Shown: in pieces, positions 1 through 46,908 of the stretch
Position numbering within the stretch: the stretch's first letter is position 1
Layout of the letters: each line of letters begins with the position of its first letter
Origin: Rana temporaria
Lineage: Eukaryota; Chordata; Amphibia; Anura; Ranidae
Direction of reading: 5' to 3'
Assembly: GCF_905171775.1 (NCBI RefSeq)
Contig: NC_053490.1
Location: forward strand, 522,159,022 to 522,223,021
Length of the DNA stretch: 64,000 bases
Translations under genes and position numbers: made by a program
The notes under the pieces: generated by a model
Seen by the model: only the letters and a program-made list of their open reading frames with translations
What the model was told of the DNA's origin: nothing
Database searches by the model: none

Positions 1-260
1 AGGGCCGAACTTTGGCATGTGGGGTTGAAAATGTTCCTGGCATCAGTGGGACTAAACATCTGGTATTAGGGGAAGGAATAGCGCCCCATCGTTGGTATCA
101 TAGGGAGGAATAATGCCCCATTAATGGTGTTGGTGGGAGAAATGGTGCTCCATTGTTGGTGTCAGATAGCAGAATAGTGTCTTGTATCAGTGGGAGGGAT
201 AGTGCTCCAAGGGCCGGATAAAGGCAAGTAAAGGGCCGCAGTTTGGAGACCACTGCATTA
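1..260 (-). mobile_element. hAT-type MITE, copy A (truncated by window edge)
   Basis: Reverse-orientation copy of the element at 15508-15838: both contain blocks on variable counts such as ggggcactat/atagtgcccc. It ends in CAGTTTGGAGACCACTG read on the plus strand with a mismatch. The start lies outside the window. Confidence 0.75.
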
Positions 261-1699
261 TAGTAAAGGGTTTAGAACCACTTTAAGCTTGTATCCTAAT
301 ATGAGCTGGCCACAGACGCTACAAGAGCCCAATCATTGCACCTACAATCCACTGGAATGCTCTGCCGTCTCCAATGTAAAATTGTAAGAAATGCACCAAA
401 AAAATAAAACCATCCCGCAAGCGCACCACCCCAGTGTGAAAGCACCGTCGGGCAGCATGGGAGGCAGTTTTCAGGTACTATTTCTAGCGCGAAAACACCT
501 GAAAACTGCCTCAGTGTGAAAGGGGGTCTTACAGCAAATACTCATTACATAAAAAGGAGAAGCTAGAGTAACATTTTTCTGCAAGGAAAAGGGGTAAGCA
601 GCAATTTAAGTCATGCCATTTAAAAAAGGGCACTTTCACACACTGGGGCGGTAAGAGCACTTTTCGGACGCTAGCAGGATGCTTTTACCCCCCCCCCCCC
701 CCGCCAAAAAAAGGATTAAAAGTGCCCGCAAAACGCTGATGCTGAAGGGCTTTGGCAGTGCTGGCCAACGATTTAAATGGCAGGGGGCGGTTTAAGAGAG
801 TTGTATACAACGCTCCCGCACCGCCCCAAAGATGCTGCTTGCAGGACTTTTTTTCCTGCCCTGCAAAACACATCGCTCCAGCGTGAAAGCACTCCAGCTT
901 TCACACTGGGGTGGCTTGAGAGGCAGTTTTCAGGCACTTTAAAAAAGGCACAATTTTTAGCGCAAAAATGGCTGAAAAGCACCTCAGTGTGAAAGTAGCC
1001 TACATGGGAACATATAAAGTAGGTATTTTTGCAGTTTGGCTGCCAATGTACAAATACGCTTTAAAACTACACTTGGGCTTAAAGGAGTTGTAAACCCTTG
1101 TGTTTTTCCACCTTAATGCATCCTATGCATTAAGGTGGAAAAAAAAAACACCTTGCAGTGTCCGGCCCCCCAGCCCCAGTTTTACTTACCTAAGCCCCAA
1201 ATTTCCGTGGGCACGATCCCGCCCTGTTTTCTCAACGGCTTCTCGGCTCTTCCTTGGATAGATTGATAGCAGCGCAGTCATTGGCTCCCACTGCTGTCAA
1301 TCAATTGAAATGACACAGCCGTCGGGGCAGAGTCATACACTGGCCGTCTATGGACACCAAGTGTATGACACAGGAGCGCACCCACAAGGTAACCCCCTCG
1401 GGAGAGAGCTTCCCAGAGGGGGTTATCTAATGTGGGGAGGAGCAGCCGTGGGACCCCAGAAGAGGTAGATAGAGGACACTCTGCAAAACGAACTGCACAG
1501 TGGAGGCAAGTATGATATGCTTGTTTAAAAACAAACAAAAAAACTCGAACCTTTAATATCACTTTAAAGTCGAAGGTCATCTTTTTTTTCTCTGAATTCC
1601 AGCCGCCCCTATGTACCAATATAGCATTGATGTACTTGGCGAATGTGACCCCCCCCCCCCCCAAGGTCTTATATTGTCCCAACTGATAAAAATGCTAAT

Positions 1700-2175
1700 A
1701 TATATATATATATATATATCGGCGTATATCGCGCACTATTTTCCCCTTAAAATAAGGGGAAAATCGTGGGTGCGCGATATACCCCGATAGCCGCTTCCTG
1801 CGCTCAGTTTGAAATCCTGCGCCGACATATACCGAGTGCAGTACACTCGGGTACATTCGGCCAGGCCCGGCTTCGCTCATGCATAAACGTCACAGAGCGT
1901 GAGCGACGCCGAGCCTTGCCGAATGTACTGCACTCGTTATAGGTCGGCGGAGGCGTTCGAACTGAGCGCGGGAAGCGGGGACTCGACTTGAGGCGCGCGC
2001 TGGAGAAGCCGGGAGGACACCATCGAAGGCCGCAGACGGACGCCGGACCGGACGATGGACGCTGGACAGACACCAAAACTGTAAGTAATGAAATCATAAC
2101 TTTTTTTTTACAGGAATTTCGGGGGCAACTTTAGGGGTGCGCGGTAGCGCGTTATACCGCGATAAATACGATAAA
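1700..2175 (+). mobile_element. Inverted-repeat element (TATCGGCGTATATCGCGC family), copy 1
   Basis: Begins TCGGCGTATATCGCGCAC and ends with GTTATACCGCGATAAATACG, an imperfect inverted repeat. The same sequence is the target of the DIRS insertion (46030-46068 plus 53371-53823). It is a non-coding MITE by structure; superfamily not assigned. Confidence 0.7.
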
Positions 2176-2216
2176 TAGATAGATAGATATCTATCTATCT
2201 CTCTCTCCCCCCATCT

Positions 2217-2218
<2 letters not shown>

Positions 2219-2252
<34 letters not shown>
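2219..2252. repeat. (CA)n microsatellite
   Basis: Uninterrupted CA dinucleotides following GATA/CTAT and CT runs. Confidence 0.95.
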
Positions 2253-2254
<2 letters not shown>

Positions 2255-3118
2255 TAAAGAGAACCTGTCCTCAATGAAAGAAAATTGCAGGAAAAAAAAA
2301 AAAAAAAGTATTATAATTACTTGCAGCAATTTTTCTCTCCATATTTTTTTTTTTTTTTTAATTAACCTGCAATTTCTTTTAGCTATCAAACGTGACAGTT
2401 CCCTAGACCTCCCACCAGGTCAAAGCCTGCCATTACATCCAGGACGCCTCAGGGCTTTTGCAATTCTATACAAAGCGAGACGTACATAGGTGGTAAATAA
2501 GGTGCCTAAAAATATGTTAAATGCACATATGATTTTTATGGCAACAATGATGTGGAAATTAGTCTGGTACAGGATAATAAAAAAAAAAGGTCAGAACACC
2601 GAGCCCAGGTTCACGCTGGTCTGTGGGAATGAAGCGTCTGAGTTCAGCTGAACTCACACGATTTCACTCCTGCTGGCAGTCCCTATTTCGGCCGCAATTA
2701 CAGAGACGTCTGCACAGATGTCAATGTAAATCATGGGCAGAAATCACTAAAAGTAGTACAGAAACTACTTTTTGAAATTGGCGCGGCATTGCATTAATTA
2801 GGACGGTGTCATTGCCGCCAAATTGACATGTCAAGTCGCATATCGAAACGCAGCAGTGTGAACCAGGGCTAAATCTGGATTGATTGGGGAAGGACCTTTA
2901 TGTTTTTTTGGCTAGCGGGTGCTCCATTATGATTTTCACCAGACAGAAAGCCAATGAAAATCTGCAACAGCTCTAACCCCCTTCTTATTCCAGCCATAAA
3001 CACACCAAAATAAAGTCATGAGATGTGAATGGCATTCAAAAGCAAAACTCACAAGTTGGTTAGTCACTGGTAACCAAACATCAACTTTAGGCACAATGGT
3101 AACAAAGAAGAAGAAAAA

Positions 3119-3149
<31 letters not shown>

Positions 3150-3597
3150 TAATAATTGTACTGCTATCTACTTTAAGTGCCTGCGGATTCCTCAGTTGCT
3201 CTTGCTTGTAGAAGTCATTCATAGTAACTTGTGCATTTCCTGTAAAACAAGAGAATCTACAGTCCGGGAAATCAAACCAATGACATCCTACAAGCCATCA
3301 GTAACCTGGTTGTTGCAGCAAATAACAGAACTGTACACACATTGTGTAACCTGGCCTAGAAAATCAGTTTGCGTGAAAAAAAATGCAAACAATTCACGTA
3401 GGGTTTTTCTACAACCCTGACAACTACAGAACACTGGTCAGAATCTTTGGTCAGCTGATCACAAAACACAAACATAACCGAACTGATAAATCAAAAGGTT
3501 TTCATCTTTAGGAAAAGGCAAGATTTTGGATAACCAACTTTCAGTGCAGGGATGCAAGAAACTGAAATTAACCATTCAACATTAAATCACAAAATGT

Positions 3598-38504
<34,907 letters not shown>

Positions 38505-38612
38505 GGCGCTCCTCTCCTCTTCTCTATGGTAAGAATGGAGCTCCGCACAGGACACGCCAACACCTGATCACGTGATCACAACGGGCGCCAAATAACGGGT
38601 CACGTGATCCGC
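38505..38612 (-). promoter_or_regulatory. MAEL: MAEL 5' UTR / proximal promoter with paired CACGTG boxes
   Basis: GC-rich segment immediately upstream of the MAEL ATG. It holds the palindrome TGATCACGTGATCA (38565-38578) and a second CACGTG (38601-38606). Between them are an E2F-like GGGCGCCAAA (38583-38592) and two MYB-type cores, CAACGG (38579-38584) and TAACGG (38593-38598). No TATA box was seen. The motifs are visible; their use by MGA/MAX-E2F6 or A-MYB, known regulators of germline genes in mammals, is inference. Confidence 0.6.
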
Positions 38613-38903
38613 GTAAACGTCTCTGGTGTTCCTGTCAGGTGTGAGGAGGGCGTCAGAGCGCCCCGAGCGGGATTTCTGTTCCATCCGGGATACGACTGTG
38701 ATTACCGGAGTGATAATGACACACCGCGCTCCTCTGTCACCGTACCATTCTTTACAGAAATGTGTGTCTGGTTGGTTCCCATGGTAATGGGAGGTTAGCA
38801 GGTGAGGTATGCCAACTTTTATATGGTTCTGGTGATCCTACTATTACTATATACTGTGTGCTATGCATGCCCCCAATTTGGGTGCTAGGACTCTGCTCTA
38901 ACC

Positions 38904-39646
38904 AGTGGCGGCTGGTGCTCAAACATTTTTTGGGGGGGCGCAAACAAACGAAAAACAACCCCATCAATTGCAGTCTCACTGTGCCCATCAATTGTCGCCA
39001 CTGTGCCACCAAACGCAGCTGCGTGCCATCAATTGTCGCCACTGTGCCATCAAACGCAGCCACTGTGCCTATCAATTGTTGCCACTGTGCCACCAAACGC
39101 AGCCGCTGTGCCATCAATTGTCGCCACTGTGCCACCAAACGCAGCCGCGTGCCATCAATTGTCGCCACTGTGCCATCAATTGTCGCCACTGTGCCAAATT
39201 GTCGCCACTGTGCCATCAAACGCAGCCACTGTGCCCATCAATTGTCGCCACTGTGCCACCAAACGCAGCCGCTGTGCCATCAATTGTCGCCACTGTGCCA
39301 TCAAACGCAGCCGCTGTGCCATCAAACGCAGCCACGGTTCCCATCAATTCTCGCCACTGTGCCATCAAACGCAGCCACTGTGCCATCAAACGCAGCCGCT
39401 GTGTCATCAAACGCAGCCACTGTGCCCATCAATCGTCGCCACTGTGCCCATCAATCGTCGCCACTGTGCCCATCAATCGTTGCCACTGTGCCCATCAAAC
39501 GCAGCCACTGTGCCCATCAAACGCAGCCACTATGCCCATCAATTGTCGCCACTGTGCCCATCAATTGTCGCCACTGTGCCCATCAATTGTCGCCACTGTG
39601 CCCATCAATTGTCGCCACTGTGCCCATCAAACGCAGCCACTGTGCC
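38904..39646 (+). repeat. 21-22-bp tandem array 1 upstream of MAEL
   Basis: Starts with CAGTGGCGGCTGGTGCTCAA, a TE-like terminus. It continues with alternating units GTGCCATCAATTGTCGCCACT and GTGCCATCAAACGCAGCCACT, some as 22-bp GTGCCC forms. Open frames across it are artefacts. Confidence 0.95.
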
Positions 39647-39752
39647 CATGGCGCTCCTCTCCTCTATGGTAAGAATGGAGCTCCGCACAGGACACGCCAA
39701 CACCTGATCACGTGATCACAAAGGGCGCCAAATAACGGGTCACGTGATCCGT
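39647..39752 (-). repeat. Duplicate of the MAEL start-codon/promoter segment
   Basis: Near-identical copy, offset +1140, of 38502-38610, including the CAT (ATG complement), both CACGTG boxes (39709, 39741), the E2F-like site and TAACGG. The upstream CAACGG is changed to CAAAGG. The copy then jumps to sequence matching 38831 onward, so about 220 bp is missing relative to the original. There is no copy of exon 1 coding sequence. Confidence 0.9.
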
Positions 39753-39831
39753 GGTGATCCTACTATTACTATATACTGTGTGCTATGCATACCCCCCAAT
39801 TTGGGTGCTAGGACTCTGCTCTAACCAGTGG

Positions 39832-40506
39832 CGGCTGGTGCCCAACATTTTTTGGGGGGCGCAAACTATGAAAAAAAAAAAATCAATTGCAGTCTCACTG
39901 TGTCATCAATTGTCGCCACTGTGCCATCAAACGCAGCCACTGTGCCATCAATTGTCACCACTGTGCCATCAATTGTCGCCACTGTGCCATCAAACGCAGC
40001 CACTGTGCCATCAATTGTCGCCACTGTGCCATCAAACGCAGCCACTGTGCCATCAATTGTCACCACTGTGCCATCAATTGTCGCCACTGTGCCATCAAAC
40101 GCAGCCACTGTGCCATCAATTGTCGCCACTGTGCCATCAAACGCAGCCACAGTGCCCATCAATTGTCACCACTGTGCCATCGAAAGCAAGCCACTGTGCC
40201 ATCAAACGCAGCCACAGTGCCCATCAATTGTCGCCACTGTGCCATCGAACGCAGCCACTGTGCTATCAATTGTCGCCACTGTGCCATCAAACGCAGCCAC
40301 TGTGCCCATCAATTGTCGCCACTGTGCCATCAAACGCAGCCACTGTGCCACCAAACGCAGCCGCTGTGCCATCAAACGCAGCCACTGTGCCATCAATTGT
40401 TGCCACTGTGCCCATCAATTGTCGCCACTGTGCCATCAATTGTCGCCACTGTGCCACCAAACGCAGCCACAGTGGCACAATTGTCGCCACTGTGCCATCA
40501 AAAAAA
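39832..40506 (+). repeat. 21-22-bp tandem array 2
   Basis: Second array with the same CAGTGGCGGCTGGTG leader and the same two unit types, following the duplicated MAEL promoter segment. Confidence 0.95.
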
Positions 40507-40919
40507 ACCATGGGAGTCGATCTCCTTTTCGCTTAGATCTCTTCACTGGCTACCAGTGAAAGACAGAATCACTTTTAAGGCACTCTGTATTCAAGGAAAC
40601 GTTCCCCAATATCTATGCGAAAAAATAAAAACCTATAACCCAAATCGCATTCTGCGATCAACAAATCAAAATCTACTGGAAATACCCAAGGCAAGATACA
40701 AATCCAAAGGAGATCGGAGATTTGCTGTCCAAGGACCTCGACTGTGGAACGCACTACCAACCACCATCCGACTGGAGACGGACCACTTGGCCTTCAGGAG
40801 AAAGATTAAAACTCATCTCTTCTGAGGTTAAGGGTTTCCTTACAGAAGGAATGGAAACAGCGCCCAGAGGCGATTCAGTTCGCATGTGTTGCGCTCTATA
40901 AGTTTTTCACTCACTCAAA
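40507..40919 (+). mobile_element. L2/CR1-type LINE 3' fragment inside the array
   Basis: An open frame from about 40525 to the stop at 40823-40825 encodes the typical C-terminal tail of L2-like reverse transcriptases. LHWLPVKDRITFK comes near the start, then RFAVQGPRLWNALPTTIR and KTHLF at the end. A short 3' UTR ends in GCGCTCTATAAG. Everything upstream is missing, as in 5'-truncated LINE copies. Confidence 0.85.
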
Positions 40920-41600
40920 CGCAGCCACTGTGCCATCAAACGCAGCCACTGTGCCCATCAGTTGTCGCCACTGTACCACCAAACGCAGCCGCTGTGCCAT
41001 CAATTGTCGCCACTGTGCCATCAAACGCAGCCACTGTGCCCATCAATTGTTGTCACTGTGCCACCAAACGCAGCCACAGTGCCCATCAATTGTCGCCACT
41101 GTGCCACCAAACGCAGCCGCTGTGCCATCAATTGTCGCCAGTGTGCCATCAAACGAAGCCACTGTGCCATCAATTTTCGCCACTGTGCCATCAAAAGCAG
41201 CCACTGTGCTCATCAATTGTCGCCACTATGCCACCAAACGCAGCTACTGTGCCATCAGTTGTCGCCACTGTGCCATCAAGCGCAGCCACTGTGCCATCAA
41301 TTGTCGACACTGTGCCATCAAACGCAGCCACTGTGCCCATCAATTGTCCCACTGTGCCACCAAACCCAGCCACTGTTCCCATCAAACGCACCCACTGTGC
41401 CCATCAAACGCAGCCATTGTGCCATCAAACGCAGCCACTGTGCCTATTGTCTCCACTGTGCCATTGTCGCCACTGTGCTATCAAACGCAGCCACTGTGCC
41501 CATCAAACGCAACCACTGTGCCATCAATTGTTGCCACTGTGCCATCAATTGTCGCCACTGTGCCCATCAGTTGTCGCCACTGTGCCCATCAATTGCCACC
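40920..41600 (+). repeat. 21-22-bp tandem array 3
   Basis: Continuation of array 2 after the LINE fragment; units are more diverged here and fade into CCGCCAGTTTGCC-type units to 41670. Confidence 0.93.
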
Positions 41601-42116
41601 AGTTTGTCCAGTAAAATGCCGCCAGTTTGCCACGTAAAATGCCGCCAGCTTGCCCCAAAATACCGCCAGCTTGCCCCCCCCCCGCCCGGCATTTACCTTT
41701 CTCGGGTCAGCCATCCTCCTCTCTATGCTCCCTCGATGTCTTCGCCCGCCCTCGATGTCGCTTCAGCCAATCAGGTGAACGGTAACCAGACCTGGCTGAG
41801 ACGCGTGTCAGTGTTAACCAGGGAACGCACAGCCTGTGCGCCCTCTGGTTAACCATTTGGAAGCCGTTAGAGCCCACGGGCTCTGATAGACACTTCCAAA
41901 ACACACCCACCGCTGTTATTCAGATAGCAGGATTTTCTAGGCGAGGCTTGGGCCTAGTCCGCGAGGCCGGATGCCGCGGACTAGGCCGAGGCCGCGGCCT
42001 CGCTTGAAAAACTCCTGCCTGCAGCGCCTCAGGACCGGCGCAGTGTCCATAAAAAAAAACTTGATTCGAATCGCAGATTTTTTTTTGTTGAGAAGATCGC
42101 CCAGCTCTACTCCTGT

Positions 42117-42289
42117 GTAATGCAGTCTGTTCGGCCGTCCATTGTAAGAAAGCCCCGCCGCCTCCTCGTCCGTCCGTGATAGAGGAACACTGATACGATG
42201 CTGGGAAACTGTATCAGTGTTCCGTTTATCACAGACGAGGCGGGGCTTTCTTACAATGGACGGCCGAACAGACTGCATTACACAGGAGA
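42117..42289. repeat. Foldback inverted repeat
   Basis: Arms of about 65-70 bp around 42200, built on GTTCGGCCGTCCATTGTAAG and its complement. Confidence 0.85.
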
Positions 42290-42482
42290 CACGCGCGGTT
42301 TTACGGCTCCCTCGAGTAGAAGCCGAGGGGGAGTTTTTCAACCTAAAAAATGGGCTGAAAAACTTGGCTTATACTCGAGTATATATGGTAGGTTTTACAA
42401 TGGACTAATAGAACATTACACGCTTCTGCCAATTATTGGGATTTGGCTTGGGCTGCAAAGATGATCCCAATTTATAGACAAG

Positions 42483-43198
42483 GGCCCAGATTCAAGTAGA
42501 ATCGCGCAATATTTGCGTGGGCAAAGAGCAAATTTTTTTCTCTGCGCCCACGCAAATATTGCGCTTTGCCCGCGATTCACGGAGCAGTTGCTCCGTAAAT
42601 TGCGCGGGCGATATGCTAAGCAGCCAGGCGCAAGGCTGCCTAATGTAAATGATCCCGCCGGGGGCGGGAATCATTTAAATTAGGCGCGCTCCCGCGCCGA
42701 GCGAACAGCGCATGCTCCGTCGGGAAACTTTCCCGACGTGCATTGCGGCAAATGACGTCGCAAGGACGTCATTTGCTTGTAAGTGAACGTGAATGGCGTC
42801 CAGCGCCATTCACGGTTCACTTACGTAAACGACGTGAAATTTGAACGTCGCGAGCGGGAGGCGCAGCTATACTTTAGCATTGGCTGCGCCTGCTATTAAC
42901 AGGAGCAGCCTTATGCTAAAGTCGCCGTACGGAAACTCCGTACCTGGCTTGCGCAGGGCCCGCGCAACTTTTGTGAATCGGTGGTAGTATGCAATTTGCA
43001 TACTATACGCCGATCACAAAGGCCGCGCCCCCTAGCGGCCAACGCAAGAATGCAGCCTGGGATGTGAAGGCATAAGGAGGCTTATGTCTGTCACATCCTA
43101 GGCTGCAGTCGGTGTAACGAGGTTCCTGAATCAGGAGCACTCGTTACACCGGAGCAAGTAAGCCCTTGCGCCGCGCAACCGCTTCTTGAATCTGGGCC
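42483..43198. mobile_element. MITE (GGCCCAGATTCAAG family)
   Basis: Ends GGCCCAGATTCAAG and CTTGAATCTGGGCC; the body is rich in CG and foldback segments such as GCGCAATATTTGCG. CAAGG flanks both sides. Confidence 0.8.
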
Positions 43199-43435
43199 AA
43201 GGTGAAAATGTCATTATGCTCAGCCATTCTTTTTAGTTGCTTACTTGAGAGTTCACTGCAGACCCAAATGGGCATCAGCCTTGCAAGCGAAGACCGACCC
43301 TTATTTTAATGTTGGTTGTGCACACTGAAAGGGCTAAGTATTGTATCGTGCCCTAGGGCTTTGGCGGCAATTTTTAATCAGTGTCTGTCAATGAGAATAT
43401 TGCAACAGTCTTTTGGTTCTTTGTTAAAAGCTATT

Positions 43436-44162
43436 GGGGATGATCCACTAACGAATTACGCCGGCGTATCTCTTGATACGCCGCGTAATTTTAAAGTTCC
43501 CGCGTTGTATCTTTGTTTTGTATCCACAAAACAAGATACGACGGCATCTGGGATCGATCCGACAGGCGTACGGCTTAGTACACCGTCGGATCTTAGCTGC
43601 ATTTTTTCGGCGGCCGCTAGGTGTCGTTTCCGTCGATTTCTGCGTTGAATATGCAAATTAGCTAAATACAACGATCCACAAACGTACGTCCGGCGGGCAC
43701 ATTTTTTTTACGTTTTTCCGGCGTAAAGTTACCCCTGCTATATGGTGGCGTACTCAATGTTAAGTATGGCCGTCGTTCCCGCCTCGCATTTTGAATTTTT
43801 TACGTCGTTTGCGTAAGTCGTTCGCGAATAGGGATTTGCATAGAATGACGTCACCGTCGTAAGCATTGGCTTGTTCCGGTTTAATTTCGAGCATGCGCAC
43901 TGGGATACCCCCACGGACAGCGCATGCGCCGTTAAAAAAAAAAACGTTGTTTACGTCGGGTCACGACGTATTTACATAAAACGCACCCACATCGAATTGA
44001 ATTGCGCGCCCTTACGCCGCCAAAGATACACTACGCCGCCGTAACTTACGGCGCAAATTCTTTGAGGAATTGGGGAAAAAAAACATAAGTTACGGCGGCA
44101 TAGTGTATCTTAGATACGCTACGCCCGACGCAAATATGCGCCGAGGTACGTGAATCTGCCCC
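43436..44162. mobile_element. MITE (GGGGCAGATTCACG family)
   Basis: Ends GGGGATGATCCACTAACG and CGTACGTGAATCTGCCCC; flanked by ATT on both sides. Inner foldback TACGCCGGCGTA. Confidence 0.75.
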
Positions 44163-44288
44163 ATTGCGACCATGTTTTATTTAATATATGTTTCAAATTG
44201 AATCAATATAAGGTTTATTTTTTTTTATTTTACTATGTATTGTGTACTTTGTAAGTCCTTAAAATGTAAATCGTGTTTTTATTTTATA

Positions 44289-44426
44289 GGTATCTTTTAA
44301 GAATATGGATCCAGAAATTTACCAAGAAATTGTAAACTACAAACTAAACAAGTGTTATCCTTTGGGTATAACCAAAGCTGGCGAAATATACAATTCGTAG
44401 AGGAGCTATAAAGTTTGAAATCAAAG
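44289..44426 (+). pseudogene. Ginger/KRBA2-like integrase gene, first exon seen (frameshifted)
   Basis: After an acceptor (tttttattttatag) lies ATG 44305, then MDPEIYQEIVNYKLNK and YPLGITKAGEIYN. This resembles the N-terminus of KRBA2-like/Ginger integrase proteins. The reading then needs a shift of one base to continue RRGAIKFEIK before the donor gtaact at 44427. Unshifted, a TAG follows at 44398. Family assignment is by recalled sequence pattern, not a search. Confidence 0.6.
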
Positions 44427-44562
44427 GTAACTACGTTAAATTAATATTGTTAATATAATTATTTTATAAGGTTTGTAAAGCAAACATGTTTATTTATATC
44501 CATTGTAATATTTTTTTTTCTTTTGCTATAAATATTTTTCCCTCTCTTTTTTTTTCTAATAG

Positions 44563-44693
44563 AAGGCGTGCTTTATCGCGCACTGTCACAAACAAAGATT
44601 TTTTATTTATTTTTTCTTCAGGTGTTAGAATGTCAGAAGTGCCAGAAAGAAGGTACTAAAATAAAAGTAATGCCGAAACACCAGCTGATTAAG
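44563..44693 (+). pseudogene. Ginger/KRBA2-like gene, zinc-binding exon
   Basis: Begins in phase with the previous exon (K-E-G-V-L-Y-R). It carries ECQKCQKEGTKIKVMPKHQLIK, of which CQKCQ resembles the Cys pair of an HHCC integrase zinc finger. The usual His pair is absent, and an acceptor-like tttttcttcag in mid-exon suggests a lost intron/exon boundary. It ends AAG followed by gcaagt, the classic GC-AG donor form. The DDE integrase core expected next was not found. Confidence 0.6.
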
Positions 44694-44699
44694 GCAAGT

Positions 44700-44714
44700 T
44701 GTTTTTTATTTATA

Positions 44715-44746
<32 letters not shown>

Positions 44747-46029
44747 ATAATACGATTGGGGTGATCAGACTCGAGTGGTAGGTGCGTTTTTAGTGAGTAC
44801 GCAAGTCAAGAACGGAATTTTTGAGGGCCTGGTAGCCCACTTTTATTTTAAAGCACGAAAAAGTTTGCAAAGACATTAGTAGCCCTCATAGGGGGGTTCC
44901 AACATTACTGTATCTTGTATACGCAGAAGAGAAGCGGCTGTCTTCACTCCATTCATTTTCAGCGCAGCTGATGCTGCTGAGAAAGGGACTGGGGAACATG
45001 TGTCCCTAGTCCCTTTCTCTGTCTCAAAGGCAAGATGTCAGCGGTCTGATAAGACCCCTGATATCTCACAAAAGCCCCCCCAACAGGGCTGAAATAATAA
45101 ATAATAAAAAAAATGATTGTAGAAAATAATAAAAAAATAAAAGAAAAAACACATTAACACGGTCCACTCCCCCCCCCCCCCTTAAAAAGAAAGCATTATA
45201 AATAAAAAAAATTGTAAAAAATTAAAAACAAATTGTTAAAGATCAAAAAATAAATAAATACTGACACATGAGATTAAAAAAAAGTATCGGTAATCGGTAT
45301 CGGCGAGTACTTGAAAAAAAAGTGGTATTCAGACAACCCTAAAAATAACCCCTTAGGATGCAAAACAAATTCAAAGCTCAGCTACAGATAATGAACGTAA
45401 ACAGTTAATATTCATAGTGATAATAGTAAACAAAAATGTATTTCCAATAATTGTAATGTCATTATTTTTTTAACGATTGCAATTCTCTTTCTGTCAGTTT
45501 GTGCTAAAAGGTAGAGTATAGTACCTGGCAAGCCAGTGTATATACTGTAAACACTGGCCTTGCCATTCATTACAGGCAATAATTGTGGCATGCAGTCACT
45601 CTATATTTTATTATTACTGGCTGTCCCACATTAGGGACTGTCAACAATAATCCAGTATGCAATGGGATCAGCTGTCACTGAGGATTTTTGATGGCTGTGA
45701 CTAGGGTACAGCCATCAGAGGTCCTGGGCAGCTAATTGGAACTGTCACTAAATGCCTCTAAGTAGAAGCATTTAGTGACAGCTCTGTACATGGTAGGATT
45801 TTACGGATCTCAGCTTCTAACAGCTGCCTGAGAGTGAAATCACACTATCACTTTCAGGCAGCCAGTAGAAGCTGAGGTCAGTGAGATCAAGCACGGAACG
45901 TCCTAACGTCAAGTGGTTAAGTATAAGGAATATGAATTATTTGCATGAAAGGAACATTGTGAGGGAGCAGTGCAAAATGCTTGAAAACACACACACATAT
46001 ATTATATAAAAAAAAAAAATATATATATA
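44700..46029. other. AT-rich interval, no gene seen
   Basis: TA microsatellite at about 44726-44748, a C-run at 45170, foldback pieces near 44980-45020 and 45740-45870 (AAATGCCTCTA / TAGAAGCATTT), and a TTAACCACTT-type end at 45915. Confidence 0.6.
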
Positions 46030-46067
46030 TACCGTATTTATCGGCGTATATCGCGCACTTTTTCCCC

Positions 46068-46175
46068 TAATCGTCTTTCAGGACAGCCACCTGAGAGACC
46101 TTGGCTCCTCCCCTCTGTAGGAAACACCGCGCCAGCCTTCTATAAATTTCCTCCTCCCCTGCTGGCTCCTCAGTT
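46068..46175 (+). repeat. DIRS left inverted terminal repeat
   Basis: Starts TAATCGTCTTTCAGGACAGC and runs to CTCCTCAGTT. Its complement is at 53222-53330 with only a few differences at the outer end. Confidence 0.95.
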
Positions 46176-46618
46176 ATTTGTGTTTCCTCCAGAGGGGAGA
46201 CACCAGCAGGAACCTGCCAGGAGAGCCAGGGAGGCTCAGGTAAAAATTGTCCAGAAAGGAGCAGGGGCTTCCAGGGACAAACAGGTTACTAACCTGTTAG
46301 AAGTTGGCCACCCTCGTATCCCTGAGTGCAGGCGCTGATCGAGGGGGCTCCATTTCTTCACCGAGTGCGGTGAGGGAAGTGTGCAGCCGGCGTTCCATAG
46401 CAGGACAGCGCGAGATGGGGATCTCAATGCGCAGCCACGCCGGGTATCGAGAACGCGCGTCGCCGAGGACGGGTGACGTCATCACGGCGACCGGGGGCGT
46501 GCACTTCCGGGGTCACGACTTCCGGTTCCGGCCGTGTACCAAGAAATGGAGCCAGGCAAAGGCTGGAGGAGCTGCGCACGCTGTAGAGACAGCACAACGC
46601 ACCCTGGTGACACAAGGA

Positions 46619-46678
46619 ATGTCGGAAGCGGACGGAAGAGGGCCTGCTCCAGCAGAGACCAGCTCCAGCCATGAAAAG
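46619..46678 (+). CDS. DIRS ORF1 leader exon (predicted)
   Basis: ATG 46619 starts MSEADGRGPAPAETSSSHEK; after the last lysine codon comes a strong donor, gtaagg. The acceptor ttattccag-like site at 46908 continues in the same frame (KTDKNKN...). Without this splice ORF1 has only an upstream ATG at 46887 in intron-like sequence. Splicing in a DIRS 5' leader is my inference from sites and frame. Confidence 0.55.
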
Positions 46679-46908
46679 GTAAGGGGAACCTAGGGTGGAT
46701 CTCCCCAAACCTGAACCCACCACCCCTCCTCCCCCTCCTGGGTCCCAAAAAAGAAAGGGGGGGGGTAGCCAATTCCCTCAGTGTCAGAGGGTAATGCATG
46801 GGGCCCCTAGTGAGGTAAGCCCACATGTAGGCACTGCGCATCTGCAAAGCAGGTACAGGTTGTTGATAATTTAACTGGGGAGGTTTGTGTTTTTTATGTC
46901 ATTCCAGA

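Larger units (their letters stand above)
261..3597. other. Gene-free stretch downstream of MAEL
   Basis: No exon recognised. It holds a MITE with ends in cactttcacac (about 628-1003), a TTAA-bounded T2-like repeat near 1080-1570, and poly-C and TA runs. The inverted-repeat element at about 1700-2175 and a CA microsatellite at 2219-2252 are also here. The portion next to 3598 would include the MAEL 3' UTR. Confidence 0.6.

Noticed and set aside
38762..41852. Several 200-317-codon frames rich in His/Cys/Pro on the plus strand
   Set aside because: Tandem 21-22-bp units translated in all three frames; not genes. Only the tail at 40525-40825 is a real, transposon-derived, coding remnant.
43316..43671. 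Possible small gene between 43.3 and 43.7 kb
   Set aside because: Overlaps the 43436-44162 MITE and has no splice sites or known motif.
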